Source of the DNA: Actinospica durhamensis
Lineage (GTDB): Bacteria > Actinomycetota > Actinomycetes > Streptomycetales > Catenulisporaceae
Assembly: GCF_018139695.1 (NCBI RefSeq)
Contig: NZ_JAGSOG010000031.1
Location: forward strand, 1-50,536
DNA length: 50,536 bases
Reading direction: 5' to 3'
A program made the position numbers and the translations under genes. This document shows positions 8,272-17,132 of this stretch, one piece after another (the first letter of the stretch is position 1; each line of letters starts with the position of its first letter). The notes beneath the pieces are model-generated. The model was not told the DNA's origin, did not search any database, and saw nothing but the letters and a program-made list of their open reading frames with translations.

Positions 8272-10142
8272 CGGGCCGGCTCCTCGAACGCGTGCGCCGC
8301 GTACCCGCCGTCGCCCGGCGCACGGTGCCAGCGCAGCACCCGACCGTCCCAGCCGGCCGTGACCGGGTCCTGCCCCAGCCAGGCGACCGAGCTGATCGCG
8401 TTGCCGTGGCCGACCAGGACTTCCACCGAGCCGACGCTCCAATCGGCGGGATCGAGCTCCCACACCCGACCGGTGAAGTCGTAGCTGCCGCTCAGCAGCC
8501 TGGGCTCGCCGCCCGGCTGCCAGGCGACCGCCTTCACCGACTCGTCGTGCCCGATCAGAACCTGGAGAAGCTCGCCGGTGTCCAGGTCGAAGAGCCGGAT
8601 GGTGCGGTCGCGCGAGGCGGTGGCCAGCACGGACCGGCCGCCGATCCGGGTGACGGAGCCGGAGTTCACCAGCTCCCCGTGCCCGGTGAAGCTGCGCACC
8701 AGGCGGGCGTCCGCCTCGATCAGATGCGCGGTGTGGTCGGTGGAGATGGTGACGATCCGATCCTCGTCCACCCAGGAGAAGTCCTTGATGGCGCCCGAAT
8801 GCCCCGAGTAGACGGAGATCTCGCTCAACGCGCGGCCGTCCCAGGCGAAGGTGCGCAGATCGCCTTCGTAGTCCGCCACGGAGAGCCGGTCTCCGCCGGG
8901 GCTCCAGACAACCCGGTTGATCGGGAACTCGCCCCGGATCTCATACAGCGGCCCGTTGCCGGCGGCGAGGTCGACCACGCCGACCAGGCCGCTGAACGTG
9001 CCGTAGGCGAGCAGGTCCGGCGCTCCCGGGCACAGGGCCACCGCGTTGACCAGGCTGCCGTTGCCGACCGGCAGGTGCAGCGCCGAGCCGTCCGCCCGCC
9101 ACAGCGCCACCGCGCCGTCGTCCCGGCCCGCGGCCAGCGCTCCGGCCTCGGCGGACAGGTGGTTGACGCCGTTGGTCCAGGACGACGCGGCGACCTCGAT
9201 CCGGATCGGCTCGGCGTCCGCCGCCGTGGCGTCGAGGGGCAATTCGGGCACCTCGAGCAGCTGCGGCGCGCCGCTGATGGTGCCGACGATCAGAGTCCTG
9301 CCGTCCACCGACCAGTCCAGCGACCGCGGCCAGAGATGCGCGCCCTGCCACCGCACCAGCTGACGGGCACCGTCGCGCTCCCACAGCCGCACGGTGCAGT
9401 CGTAGGCGCCGACGGCGAGACACGCCGAGTCCTGCGACCACGCCACCGACTTGACGGCGGCGGTGTAGGGCCCGATCTTGGCCGCGAGCTCCCCGTTCGG
9501 CTCCAGGATGTGGACGTAGCCGTCGTCGCAACTGGCCGCGAGCAGGGCGCCGTCCGGGGACCAGCGGCACATCTCGGCATGCCCGGCCTCACGCAGCACC
9601 CTGATCGGGGTGCCGTCCTCGGCCCACAGCCGGATCGTCGCGTCCTCGCCGCAGCTGGCCAGCAGACCGGCCGCGCTCGCGTCCACGGACATGCAGTGGT
9701 CCGTGTGCATCAGCACGACGTCCTCCAGCCGCCCCGAGCCCACCTCCCAGATCCGGCCGGTGCCGTCCTGCGAGACCGCGGCCAGCCGCTCATCGCTCAG
9801 CCAGGCCAGCGCATTGAGATCGTCCGGCTGCCGGGAGAGCAGGTCGACCAGGGCTCCGTCCCGCACCCGCCAGACCCGGCAGACCTTGTCCGCCCCGCAA
9901 CTGGCCAGCAGCCGTCCGGAGGGCGAGAAGCGCACCGAGTTCACCAGCCGCTGGTGCCGGCCCGTCCACCGCGGCGTGCCGTCGGCCGTGTCCCAGACCA
10001 CGACCCGGCCGTCGTAACCGCCGCTGGCGTAATGGGATCCGTCGGGGCTGAAGGCCACGGTGGTCTGCGGTGAGGCGTGTGCGATCGGGCCCGACCCGGC
10101 GGCCCGCCGTACGGAGCCGAGTGGTACCTCCACTGAATACAT
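8268..10142 (-). CDS. WD40-repeat beta-propeller protein
   Basis: The protein has 624 residues, starting at the ATG at 10142 after GAGGGAG. It consists almost entirely of WD40 repeats, enough for about two seven-bladed propellers. Blade ends include VVVWDTADG, CRVWRVRDG, GRIWEVGSG, IRLWAEDG, VRLWERDG, VALWRADG, IRLFDLDTG and GRVWELDPA, with GH and SxD positions in between. There is no signal peptide or kinase domain. It is the first gene of the five-gene leftward operon. WD-repeat proteins are essential but poorly understood partners in toxoflavin-type biosynthesis (ToxC in my recollection), which also uses GTP cyclohydrolase II. A scaffold role is likely; direct catalysis is not evident. Confidence 0.88.
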   Translation of the reverse strand: MYSVEVPLGSVRRAAGSGPIAHASPQTTVAFSPDGSHYASGGYDGRVVVWDTADGTPRWTGRHQRLVNSVRFSPSGRLLASCGADKVCRVWRVRDGALVDLLSRQPDDLNALAWLSDERLAAVSQDGTGRIWEVGSGRLEDVVLMHTDHCMSVDASAAGLLASCGEDATIRLWAEDGTPIRVLREAGHAEMCRWSPDGALLAASCDDGYVHILEPNGELAAKIGPYTAAVKSVAWSQDSACLAVGAYDCTVRLWERDGARQLVRWQGAHLWPRSLDWSVDGRTLIVGTISGAPQLLEVPELPLDATAADAEPIRIEVAASSWTNGVNHLSAEAGALAAGRDDGAVALWRADGSALHLPVGNGSLVNAVALCPGAPDLLAYGTFSGLVGVVDLAAGNGPLYEIRGEFPINRVVWSPGGDRLSVADYEGDLRTFAWDGRALSEISVYSGHSGAIKDFSWVDEDRIVTISTDHTAHLIEADARLVRSFTGHGELVNSGSVTRIGGRSVLATASRDRTIRLFDLDTGELLQVLIGHDESVKAVAWQPGGEPRLLSGSYDFTGRVWELDPADWSVGSVEVLVGHGNAISSVAWLGQDPVTAGWDGRVLRWHRAPGDGGYAAHAFEEPAR

Positions 10143-10359
10143 GAGCTGAATCTCCCTCGGTCGATCGGGGTGTGCTGACGAAAACCAGCATGCGCAACCG
10201 CGACAACCCCGATCCAGAGCCCCGGCCGTGCGCAATGCCGCGCCGCGCAATTGCGCCCGTTCGGGAAAACGCGCGCGGCTTTACGCAGGCCGGCCGCTCT
10301 GGGCAGGGCCGGACGTGCATGATCCGATGATCGGTAGTGCCCATCCGGAAGGAGTGACC
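10143..10359. promoter_or_regulatory. Divergent promoter region with TGCGCAA repeats
   Basis: This 217-bp gap separates the WD40 operon (leftward) from the MFS exporter (rightward). It contains a perfect 12-bp palindrome GCGCAATTGCGC at 10,245-10,256 and two related half-sites, TGCGCAACC at 10,191 and TGCGCAATG at 10,229. The spacing and repetition suggest an operator for a regulator controlling both transcripts. The likely regulator is not identifiable from the sequence. Confidence 0.45.
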
Positions 10360-11730
10360 ATGGCGACGGACTCGGTAGGCCTGCGCAGCGAACCGGTCTC
10401 GCCCGCGACCCGACTCGCGGCCAGACCCGCGGCCAGACCCGAGACCCGGGCGGAGCGCGACCCGGCGGCCGCCGGCACCCGTTTCTCCATCCTCGATCTC
10501 GTCCGGGACGGCAGCTTGGCCGCGCTGGCCGGCGCCTCGGTGCTGATCAGCCTGGCCGCCGCGATGATCTCGACCTCGGCGAGCCTGTTCCTCGCCAACG
10601 CGGTGCGCGCCTCGCCCCTGATGATCGGGCTCTTCTTCGCCGGGAGGTCCGTGCTCGAACTGTTCACCGACCTCGCCGTCGGCACGGTTTCCGACCGGCT
10701 CCGGGATCGCCGCACCCTGCTCACCGCGTGCTCGGTGCTCTCCGCCGTCGGCGCGTTCTGCTACCTGGCTCTGCGCGACTACGCAGCGCTGTTCGCGGTA
10801 GGGGTGGTCTTCTTCGGCCTCGGCGGCGCGAGCTTCGCCCAGACGCTCGCCTACACCCGGGAAGTGGCCGAGTCCCGCGACGTGGACGCCGTCAGGCTCA
10901 ACTCCACCCTGCGTTCACTGACGTCGATGACGTGGATCATCGGGCCCCCGCTCGGATTCTGGCTCATCGCCGCGCACGGATTCACCGGCATGTTCCTCAC
11001 CGCCGGCGTGCTCTACCTGACCTGCGCGGCGATCTACGCCTTCCGGCTGCCCCGGCTGCGTGCCCGGCCGGCCGCGCGGGTCAGGAAGAACCCGTTCGCC
11101 GCGCTGCCCCGGCGGATGGCGTTCCTGCTGATCGTGAACGTACTGCTGCTCGCGGTGAACACCGTGTTCCAGATCGACATCGCGCTCTACATCACCCAGC
11201 GGATGCACGACACCGCGACGTTCGCCGGCTGGCTCCTCGCCGTCGGGGCGGCCCTTGAGGTGCCCGTGCTGGTGGGCGTCGGCTCCCTGGCGCGGCGCTT
11301 CGGGGCCGAACGCCTGATGCTGGCCGCGGCATGCTGCGCCTGCGGCTTCTTCGCCCTGCTGCCGTTCGCCACCACGAGACCGGCCCTGATCGCGCTGCAA
11401 GTGCCCAACGCGTTTTGGACGGCCGTGGCGTTCAGCCTGCCGGTCACGATGCTGCAGGACGGCATCGGCGACAACCGCGGAGCCGTCTCCGCGCTCTACA
11501 CCTCGTCGTTCAAGGCGGGGATCATGCTCGGCGGCACCACCGTCGGCGTACTGACCGGCTCGGCCGGATTCACCGGCGTCTTCCGCGCGTGCTCCGCGTT
11601 CTGCGCCGTCGCGGCCGTACTACTCGTCATCGGCATGGAGCGCGGTCCCCGGTCCCCGAGGGAAAAGGCCGATCCGCCCGGCCAGGCGACCGTCAGACCC
11701 CTGTCACCTCGGCGAGGCCCGAGGCGCTGA
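10360..11730 (+). CDS. MFS efflux transporter (SetA-like)
   Basis: The 456-residue protein starts at the ATG at 10360 behind GGAAGGAG. After a hydrophilic N-terminal tail of about 45 residues, 12 hydrophobic segments can be traced. The MFS motif A is between the second and third helices (GTVSDRLRDRRTLL). The pattern resembles sugar-efflux (SetA-type) members of the family. These are drug:H+ or sugar:H+ antiporters of the cytoplasmic membrane. The gene is transcribed away from the WD40-ribA-glycosyltransferase operon from a shared 217-bp control region, so it probably exports, and confers tolerance to, the glycosylated product of that operon. Confidence 0.88.
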   Translation: MATDSVGLRSEPVSPATRLAARPAARPETRAERDPAAAGTRFSILDLVRDGSLAALAGASVLISLAAAMISTSASLFLANAVRASPLMIGLFFAGRSVLELFTDLAVGTVSDRLRDRRTLLTACSVLSAVGAFCYLALRDYAALFAVGVVFFGLGGASFAQTLAYTREVAESRDVDAVRLNSTLRSLTSMTWIIGPPLGFWLIAAHGFTGMFLTAGVLYLTCAAIYAFRLPRLRARPAARVRKNPFAALPRRMAFLLIVNVLLLAVNTVFQIDIALYITQRMHDTATFAGWLLAVGAALEVPVLVGVGSLARRFGAERLMLAAACCACGFFALLPFATTRPALIALQVPNAFWTAVAFSLPVTMLQDGIGDNRGAVSALYTSSFKAGIMLGGTTVGVLTGSAGFTGVFRACSAFCAVAAVLLVIGMERGPRSPREKADPPGQATVRPLSPRRGPRR

Positions 11731-11753
11731 CCTGTGACTGCTATGGTCCGGAC

Positions 11754-12157
11754 ATGTCACACCCTGACGTCATCCCGATCTGGTACGAGCCCGGTTTCCG
11801 GACCTCCCACATCGGGCGCCACGCCGACGGACAGTTCTTCGGCGACATCGTGGGCGACCGATTCGACCCCGGCGCCGTCATGGTGGTACTGCATCTGTTC
11901 GATGGCGACGGCAGCCATCTCCGCACGCATTTCGAGACCGGCCTGACCGATATCGACGGCGCGGCAGACCGTCTGGAGCAGCTGATCGCCGGGTTGACGG
12001 ATCCCGAGTTCGGCGACATCGGCATCCGGCTGTTCGGGTTCGAGGCCCACGGCCGCGATGGAGCCTCAGCGATCGCGGCCCGGACTCCGACTGGGTCGAC
12101 CTGTCACCGCAAGACCTGGCATTCCACGCACCGTGGACCGGCATGTACAGCACCTGA
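11754..12157 (+). pseudogene. Frameshifted small conserved protein
   Basis: An ORF starting at ATG 11754 encodes MSHPDVIPIWYEPGFRTSHI and continues sensibly through LFGFEAHGR to about 12,053. After that the in-frame translation becomes low-complexity and runs to 12,404. A shifted frame instead gives W-S-L-S-D followed by DSDWVDLSPQDLAFHAPWTG and MYST before a stop at 12,155-12,157. Together the two parts give a coherent protein of about 134 residues whose total length is one base short of a multiple of three. This indicates a single-base deletion, or a sequencing error, near 12,053-12,060. The family is not recognised. Confidence 0.7.
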
Positions 12158-12384
12158 GCCCGACCCGGCGACAGACCGGCGGATTGGTGTCCGCAAAGCA
12201 AGACAGACCTCTCGCGCCTCGTGTCCAGCGCCCTGGTCGAGTTCGCCGGCTAACCGACGCGCTCGCCCGCAGAGTCCAATCTTCAGATTGTCCGCATCGA
12301 GTGCGCCGGGCAGTGCGGGTGTGTGGGTGTGCGGCTCTGGCGAGTCGTTGCCGTCGGTCTCGATCGTGGGTGTCAGATCAGGCA

Positions 12385-12421
12385 AAAGGGCCGGTAAGTC
12401 TTGATGACTTACCGGCCCTTT
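12385..12421. terminator. Perfect hairpin terminator beside tRNA-Arg fragment
   Basis: A perfect 16-bp stem (AAAGGGCCGGTAAGTC at 12,385-12,400 with GACTTACCGGCCCTTT at 12,406-12,421) closes a 5-nt loop. On the minus strand it lies immediately downstream of the tRNA-Arg 3' half and ends in a U-rich tail, as expected for a tRNA terminator kept with the integration site. Confidence 0.8.
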
Positions 12422-12427
12422 GCTGCG

Positions 12428-12468
12428 TGCGCCCGAAGGGACTCGAACCCCTAACCTTTTGATCCGTA
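12428..12468 (-). repeat. tRNA-Arg 3' half (attachment-site copy, left)
   Basis: On the minus strand this reads CTACGGATCAAAAGGTTAGG then GGTTCGAGTCCCTTCGGGCG and CA. It is the anticodon loop (anticodon ACG), variable region, T-arm and acceptor 3' strand of tRNA-Arg. The D-arm and 5' acceptor strand are absent. The 41-bp segment matches 25,082-25,122 with one mismatch. Weaker similarity continues rightwards for about 150 bp in both copies (CGGGATGG, CAGCTCCCG, GCCCGCCGCC, ACTCGCCCGGCG). It marks the left boundary of the defence island. Confidence 0.8.
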
Positions 12469-12743
12469 GACGGGATGGATCAGCTCCCGAATATATCGGC
12501 TCGGGCTGTGACATCCGCCTTGCCGCGCTCCGATCCGCTTGCCCGCCGCCACCCCATCCTACTGATACCTGATGGCACCGCACCGCCCGCGCCCTTCCAC
12601 TCGCCCACCGCTCGCCCGGCGCCAGAGCGATGGGCCTTCTTCGGCCGGAAGAGCTCAGCACCGGAGGTGGCGTCGATGGAGACCGTCACTCGGCGCACTC
12701 GACCCCGACCTGACGCGGTGCCCAGGTGTGGGGTCACGAGGGT

Positions 12744-12944
12744 TCACTCCACGGCTGCCTGGACCCGCGCCGCCGACGCCAGTGCCGCGATCGCGTCGGG
12801 ACCCAGCAGCTCCGCCAGATCCACCGGCGACGCGGCGGTCACGCCGCCCGCTCCGGCCGAAGCTGCGGTCGTCTCTCTCGCGTCGGCCACGACTGCGCCC
12901 CCTACCACAGTTGAGCCATTGATTTCAAGGGATGTGATCGTCAT
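12744..12944 (-). CDS. Small alanine-rich protein, unknown
   Basis: This possible 66-residue protein begins MTITSLEINGSTVVGGAVVA and ends with a short helix-like segment (DLAELLGPDAIAALASAARV). The start ATG at 12944 is preceded on the minus strand by GTAGGAGATTCCC, a good ribosome site, and the third codon positions are mostly G or C. It lies alone between the tRNA fragment and the MORC-like operon and is transcribed away from it. It has no recognisable family. It could be a small regulator or a peptide precursor, or a chance frame. The flanking 12,469-12,743 and 12,945-13,144 hold no other gene I can support. Confidence 0.35.
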   Translation of the reverse strand: MTITSLEINGSTVVGGAVVADARETTAASAGAGGVTAASPVDLAELLGPDAIAALASAARVQAAVE

Positions 12945-13144
12945 GGGAATCTCCTACTTCCGGGGGATCCCCGCCAGTTCAGACACACTCCCCGGAGATG
13001 GGCGTGGACCGGTACGGTTATCACCGTGTCGACCTTGGATACTACATTCGGCAACCGTCCTGCGGGATTCGCTCCTTCGAGCGATAGCCGGGTTTCCGCA
13101 CGTGAGCGCGCCACTGCCAACGACGAGGTGTGGAGGGAAGCCCG

Positions 13145-15463
13145 GTGACCGAAAGCGATATGATCAACATCTCGCCGCACCTGCGGACCCTGAGCGTGCT
13201 CGGCGATATCGAGTTTCCGCCGTGGCAGTGCCTGGCCGAGCTCATCGACAACGCCTTCGACGACTTCCTCGCAGCTGGCGCCATCGATACCGGCGTGAGG
13301 CCCACTGTCACCATTACCTTGCCGACGGCTGCCGCTAACCTGCGCAACGCTGAGGTGCGTGTCACCGACAACGGACGCGGCATGGACCTCCAGACGTTGA
13401 GCATGGCGATTCGCGCGGGCTGGACTGGGAACGACCGGCATGGAGCGCTGGGTCTGTTCGGGATGGGCTTCAACATCGCTACCGCGCGACTTGGTCGCAA
13501 GACGCGGATCATGACTACGCAAGCCGGTGATCCTGACTGGATCGTCGTCGACCTGGACCTGCCAGCGCTGGCCCGCGTCGGCCAGCACATGGTGCCGGCG
13601 CGACGCGAGCCTAAAGCGGACATCGCCGAGCACGGCACCACGGTACTCATCAGTGATTTGAAGAGAGAGCACTTCGACGCGATCGCGCGGCCGGCATCCC
13701 AGAACAAGATTCGCGAAAAGCTCGGCGACGTCTACAGCTACCTGCTCCTGGAGCGCGACTTCCTCATCACGGTTAACGGACGCAAAGTCCAGCCTCGTCG
13801 TCACTGCGTGTGGGACGAGAAGCGCTTCGTTACCCGCAACGGTGTCGAAATCAGCGCCATCCAGAAGATCAATCACCCGCTCCCGTCAAAGGCGGCCTGC
13901 CTGGAATGTGGTCACTGGAACGACCCTGACGCCAAGGTCTGTGAAGACTGCGAGAGCACGCGGCTGGAGCCGCGCGAGCGGCGGATCCATGGCTGGCTTG
14001 GAATCCAGCGCTACGCGCACATCTCCGACTACGGCATCGACTTCCTCCGCAACGGCCGCAAGATCCTGCAGAAGGACAAGCGGATCTTCCTCTGGGATGA
14101 CCCCGACGGCATTGCCGAGCCGGCACCGGAGTACCCGATCGACACCAAGAACCCCGAAGGCCGCATTGTCGGTGAGATCCACTGCGACCACGTGGCGCCC
14201 AACTACCAGAAGAACGCCTTCGAATACGACAGCCACGACTGGCGCACCGTAATCCGGACCATCCGGGGCGACGGCCCCCTCCGTCCGAAGATCGGCAAGG
14301 CACTCGGCTACCCGGACAACAACAGCAAGCTGGCCTTGCTATATGCCGGCTTCCGCCGCAACGACCCGGGTCTCAACTACCTCATTCCAGGGGACGGCCG
14401 CACCGCCCTGCGCACGCACCCGCTGGAGTGGGCCAAGCGATTCCACTCCGGTGACGCCGAATACCAGAGCGACGAGATCTGGTACCAAGCCGCCTGGCAG
14501 CACGATAATCCCGTACAACCCGAACCGGACGAGGCCGCCGACGACGAGATCCTCCCCGGGATGGGAATCGACGACGACACCGACGACTCGCAGACGCCGG
14601 GCACCGGGAGCACTCCGTCCTCCGGTGCGACCCCCCAACCCGAGACGCTGGACCAGCGACTGCAGCGCTATCGGGATCACGCCGAAGTCGTCAGGGATCT
14701 CACCGGCCGTTATGAGGCACCGGATCTCGGCCACCTGGAGTTGACGGCGTGGGCGGTACGCGGCCAAGAACTGCTTGACAGACACGATCAACCAACGCCC
14801 TTGTTCGTTCAGATGTCTCGCGCTCCTCGAGCCGAGGCGTTCATCGACGCCAACCACAAGCTGTTCAGCGAGTTCGGCGTCGACATGCGCGACCAGGTCC
14901 TCGTCGAGGTCGCCGAGTTCCTGCGCGTGCGCAAGGGTACGGTGAACCTGCCGCTGTCCGGTGTGCTCTCCGACCTGAAGGCCCGATCCAACAGCACCCG
15001 CGTCACTCCGGCGGGTATCGCCGACGAAGCCGAGGCCCTGCTGGCCCGAGTGCGCGAAGGCATGGCCGCCGCCGTCGCCGCCAGCCCTTCCGACTATTGG
15101 AAGCTACTGACGGACGGAGAGCGCGCCGCAGCCGAGAGGACCTTCGCCGCAGAGTCCGGTGCCGCGTCCTGGGACGAGGCCAAGAACAACGGCGACTTCC
15201 TACTGTTCACCCCGGCCAACACGCTGATCCGCATGATCGAAAACAGCCCTTCCGCTTTCCTGGACGGCAACGTCTTCGACCGTCGGTATGCGACGCTCAC
15301 CGATGAGGGCGCGCGAACCCTGGTTGTTTCCCGGCTGGTCGGCCTCATCGGCGACCTCGCGCTTCTGGAGGAACACCGGCCCAAGACCCTGGACTTGGAC
15401 GAGCTGAACAGGGCCCGCATCAGCTGCCGGCTGCTTGGCCGCGAACTGATCAGCGTCGAGTAG
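13145..15463 (+). CDS. MORC/HSP90-like GHKL ATPase of a predicted defence operon
   Basis: The 772-residue protein starts at GTG 13145 behind GGAGGG (an alternative GTG at 13,130 has no site). GHKL motifs are complete: Glu32 and Asn36 in CLAELIDNAFDDF, DNGRGMD at 75-81, and GLFGMGFNIA at 103-112. A zinc ribbon follows at Cys252, Cys255, Cys266 and Cys269 (CLECGHWNDPDAKVCEDC). An acidic linker then leads into a helical C-terminal region. MORC-type ATPases form ATP-dependent clamps on DNA. In bacteria they occur in predicted restriction operons with SF2 helicases and Vsr or methylase genes (Iyer, Abhiman and Aravind described such systems). The stop is 6 bases before the helicase gene. Confidence 0.85.
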   Translation: MTESDMINISPHLRTLSVLGDIEFPPWQCLAELIDNAFDDFLAAGAIDTGVRPTVTITLPTAAANLRNAEVRVTDNGRGMDLQTLSMAIRAGWTGNDRHGALGLFGMGFNIATARLGRKTRIMTTQAGDPDWIVVDLDLPALARVGQHMVPARREPKADIAEHGTTVLISDLKREHFDAIARPASQNKIREKLGDVYSYLLLERDFLITVNGRKVQPRRHCVWDEKRFVTRNGVEISAIQKINHPLPSKAACLECGHWNDPDAKVCEDCESTRLEPRERRIHGWLGIQRYAHISDYGIDFLRNGRKILQKDKRIFLWDDPDGIAEPAPEYPIDTKNPEGRIVGEIHCDHVAPNYQKNAFEYDSHDWRTVIRTIRGDGPLRPKIGKALGYPDNNSKLALLYAGFRRNDPGLNYLIPGDGRTALRTHPLEWAKRFHSGDAEYQSDEIWYQAAWQHDNPVQPEPDEAADDEILPGMGIDDDTDDSQTPGTGSTPSSGATPQPETLDQRLQRYRDHAEVVRDLTGRYEAPDLGHLELTAWAVRGQELLDRHDQPTPLFVQMSRAPRAEAFIDANHKLFSEFGVDMRDQVLVEVAEFLRVRKGTVNLPLSGVLSDLKARSNSTRVTPAGIADEAEALLARVREGMAAAVAASPSDYWKLLTDGERAAAERTFAAESGAASWDEAKNNGDFLLFTPANTLIRMIENSPSAFLDGNVFDRRYATLTDEGARTLVVSRLVGLIGDLALLEEHRPKTLDLDELNRARISCRLLGRELISVE

Positions 15464-15469
15464 GCCGAC

Positions 15470-17128
15470 GTGACCGGATTCACCGACCCAGCCTCGCTCC
15501 TGGACGCCGGACCTTTACAGTTCCCGCGACGCGTCGAGAGGCTCCTGTGGCACGCCGGCTTCACCGATGTCGCCAACATCGACGGACCAGGCGACGGTGG
15601 CGGAGACCTGCTCGCTCGTTACAAGGGCCGGGACTGGGTCGTACAATGCAAGTGGAAGCGGCAGGGCGCGGTCGGCGCCGACGCCGTCGAGGAAGTGGCT
15701 CGCGCCCGCGATCTCTACCGCGCGAACCACGCCATCGTCGCCACCAACACCCGCTTCAGCTCCGACGCCCGACGCCGGGTCGACGAACTGGCCCGCATCG
15801 GACCAAAGATCGCGTTATGGGGCGGCGGTGACCTCTCCAAAGGCTACGACCGCGCCCCCGAGCGCTTCGGCGCCGTCACGCTGCGGCCCTACCAGACGCA
15901 GGCCCGCGACGCTCTGATTCGCGGCATCGACGAATCTGGACGGGCGCTGCTGATCCTGGCAACCGGACTGGGCAAGACAGTGGTCGGCGGTGCCGTCATC
16001 GCCGACCACCTGAACCGCTACCCCAGCACCAACGTGCTCGTACTCGCCCATGTGAAGGACCTCGTCCAGCAGCTTGAACGCGCGCTATGGCGCCACCTGC
16101 CGAAAAGCGTGCCGACTAGGCTCCTCACCGGGGACACCCGCCCCGACGATCTGAAGGGTGTGACCTGCGCCACCATCGCCTCGGCGCTGTCCGCCGTCCG
16201 GTTCGGGTACCGCCCGGACCTGGTGATGATCGACGAAGCGCATCACCTGGGCGCCGACGGACACTACGACGAGATCCTCGAACTGCTGCGGACCTCCCGC
16301 CAGTTCGGAGTCACCGCGACCCCTTGGCGGGGCGACGCCTTCGACATCACCGACCGTCTGGGACCGCCGAGCTTCACCCTCGGCATCGAGGACGGCATGC
16401 GCAACGGCTACCTCGCCCAGGTCGACTACCGGCTGTTCGTCGACAACCTTGACTGGGACACCGTCCGCGCGGCCTCAGTGCACTCCTACGGCCTGGCCGA
16501 GCTCAACACCAAGCTTTTCCTCCCGCAGCGCGACGAGGCGATCCGCGACGAACTCGCCGACATCTGGGGCGCTACGACCAACCCCCGAGCGATCGTCTTC
16601 TGCCGCACCAAGGAACACGCCGAGCGCCTCGCCGACCTGCTACGCCGCGTACCGAGGTGGTCAGACGCCCAAGCCATCCACGACGGGCTCAGCCTGCGCG
16701 AGCGTCAGCAGCGGCTTATCGCCTTCCGCGCGGGCACCGTACCGATCCTGACCGCAGTGGACATCCTCAACGAAGGCGTCGATGTCCCGGACGTCAATAT
16801 CCTGTGCTTCGCCCGTGTCACCCACAGCCGTCGCATCTTCGTCCAACAACTCGGCCGCGGCTTGCGCCTGAGCAACGGCAAGGAACGAGTCACCGTCCTA
16901 GACTTCGTTAGCGATCTGCGACGGATCGCCGCCGCGCTCAACCTCAAACGCGCCCTCGACGGCGATCTAGAAACCCTTGACGACCTGCGAGGCTCGCGCA
17001 TCGACTTCTCCAACCAGCGCGTCGCAACCCTCATGGAAGAGTGGATCAAGGACGCGGCGAGTCTGGAGACCGCGTTCGACGAGCACCAGCTTCAGTTCCC
17101 CGCCGCCCTCGTCCCCCAGGATTGGTGA
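15470..17128 (+). CDS. Mrr-type nuclease fused to SF2 helicase
   Basis: This 552-residue protein starts at GTG 15470. Residues 1-115 are a restriction-endonuclease-like domain with the PD-(D/E)xK pattern: Asp46 in GDGGGDLLAR and Gln59-x-Lys61 in VVQCKWK. From residue 137 a superfamily 2 helicase follows. Walker A is ATGLGKT (164-170) and Walker B is DEAH (255-258). TATP is motif III, and the C-terminal RecA lobe ends with VQQLGRGLRLS (motif VI). It lacks methylase or specificity domains, so it is not a classical type I or III enzyme. Its place between the MORC ATPase and an unknown protein suggests an effector that translocates on and cuts invading DNA. Confidence 0.88.
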   Translation: MTGFTDPASLLDAGPLQFPRRVERLLWHAGFTDVANIDGPGDGGGDLLARYKGRDWVVQCKWKRQGAVGADAVEEVARARDLYRANHAIVATNTRFSSDARRRVDELARIGPKIALWGGGDLSKGYDRAPERFGAVTLRPYQTQARDALIRGIDESGRALLILATGLGKTVVGGAVIADHLNRYPSTNVLVLAHVKDLVQQLERALWRHLPKSVPTRLLTGDTRPDDLKGVTCATIASALSAVRFGYRPDLVMIDEAHHLGADGHYDEILELLRTSRQFGVTATPWRGDAFDITDRLGPPSFTLGIEDGMRNGYLAQVDYRLFVDNLDWDTVRAASVHSYGLAELNTKLFLPQRDEAIRDELADIWGATTNPRAIVFCRTKEHAERLADLLRRVPRWSDAQAIHDGLSLRERQQRLIAFRAGTVPILTAVDILNEGVDVPDVNILCFARVTHSRRIFVQQLGRGLRLSNGKERVTVLDFVSDLRRIAAALNLKRALDGDLETLDDLRGSRIDFSNQRVATLMEEWIKDAASLETAFDEHQLQFPAALVPQDW

Positions 17129-17132
17129 TCGA

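Noticed and set aside
12104..12661. Minus-strand frame with RIKRLGVRVPSGA and its counterpart near 25,100
   Set aside because: This peptide is a translation of the tRNA-Arg 3' end and is a familiar spurious ORF, not a protein.
12475..13338. Long rightward frame overlapping the start of the MORC-like gene
   Set aside because: Low-complexity Pro/Ser/Arg-rich translation with no ribosome site, overlapping a well-supported gene in another frame.
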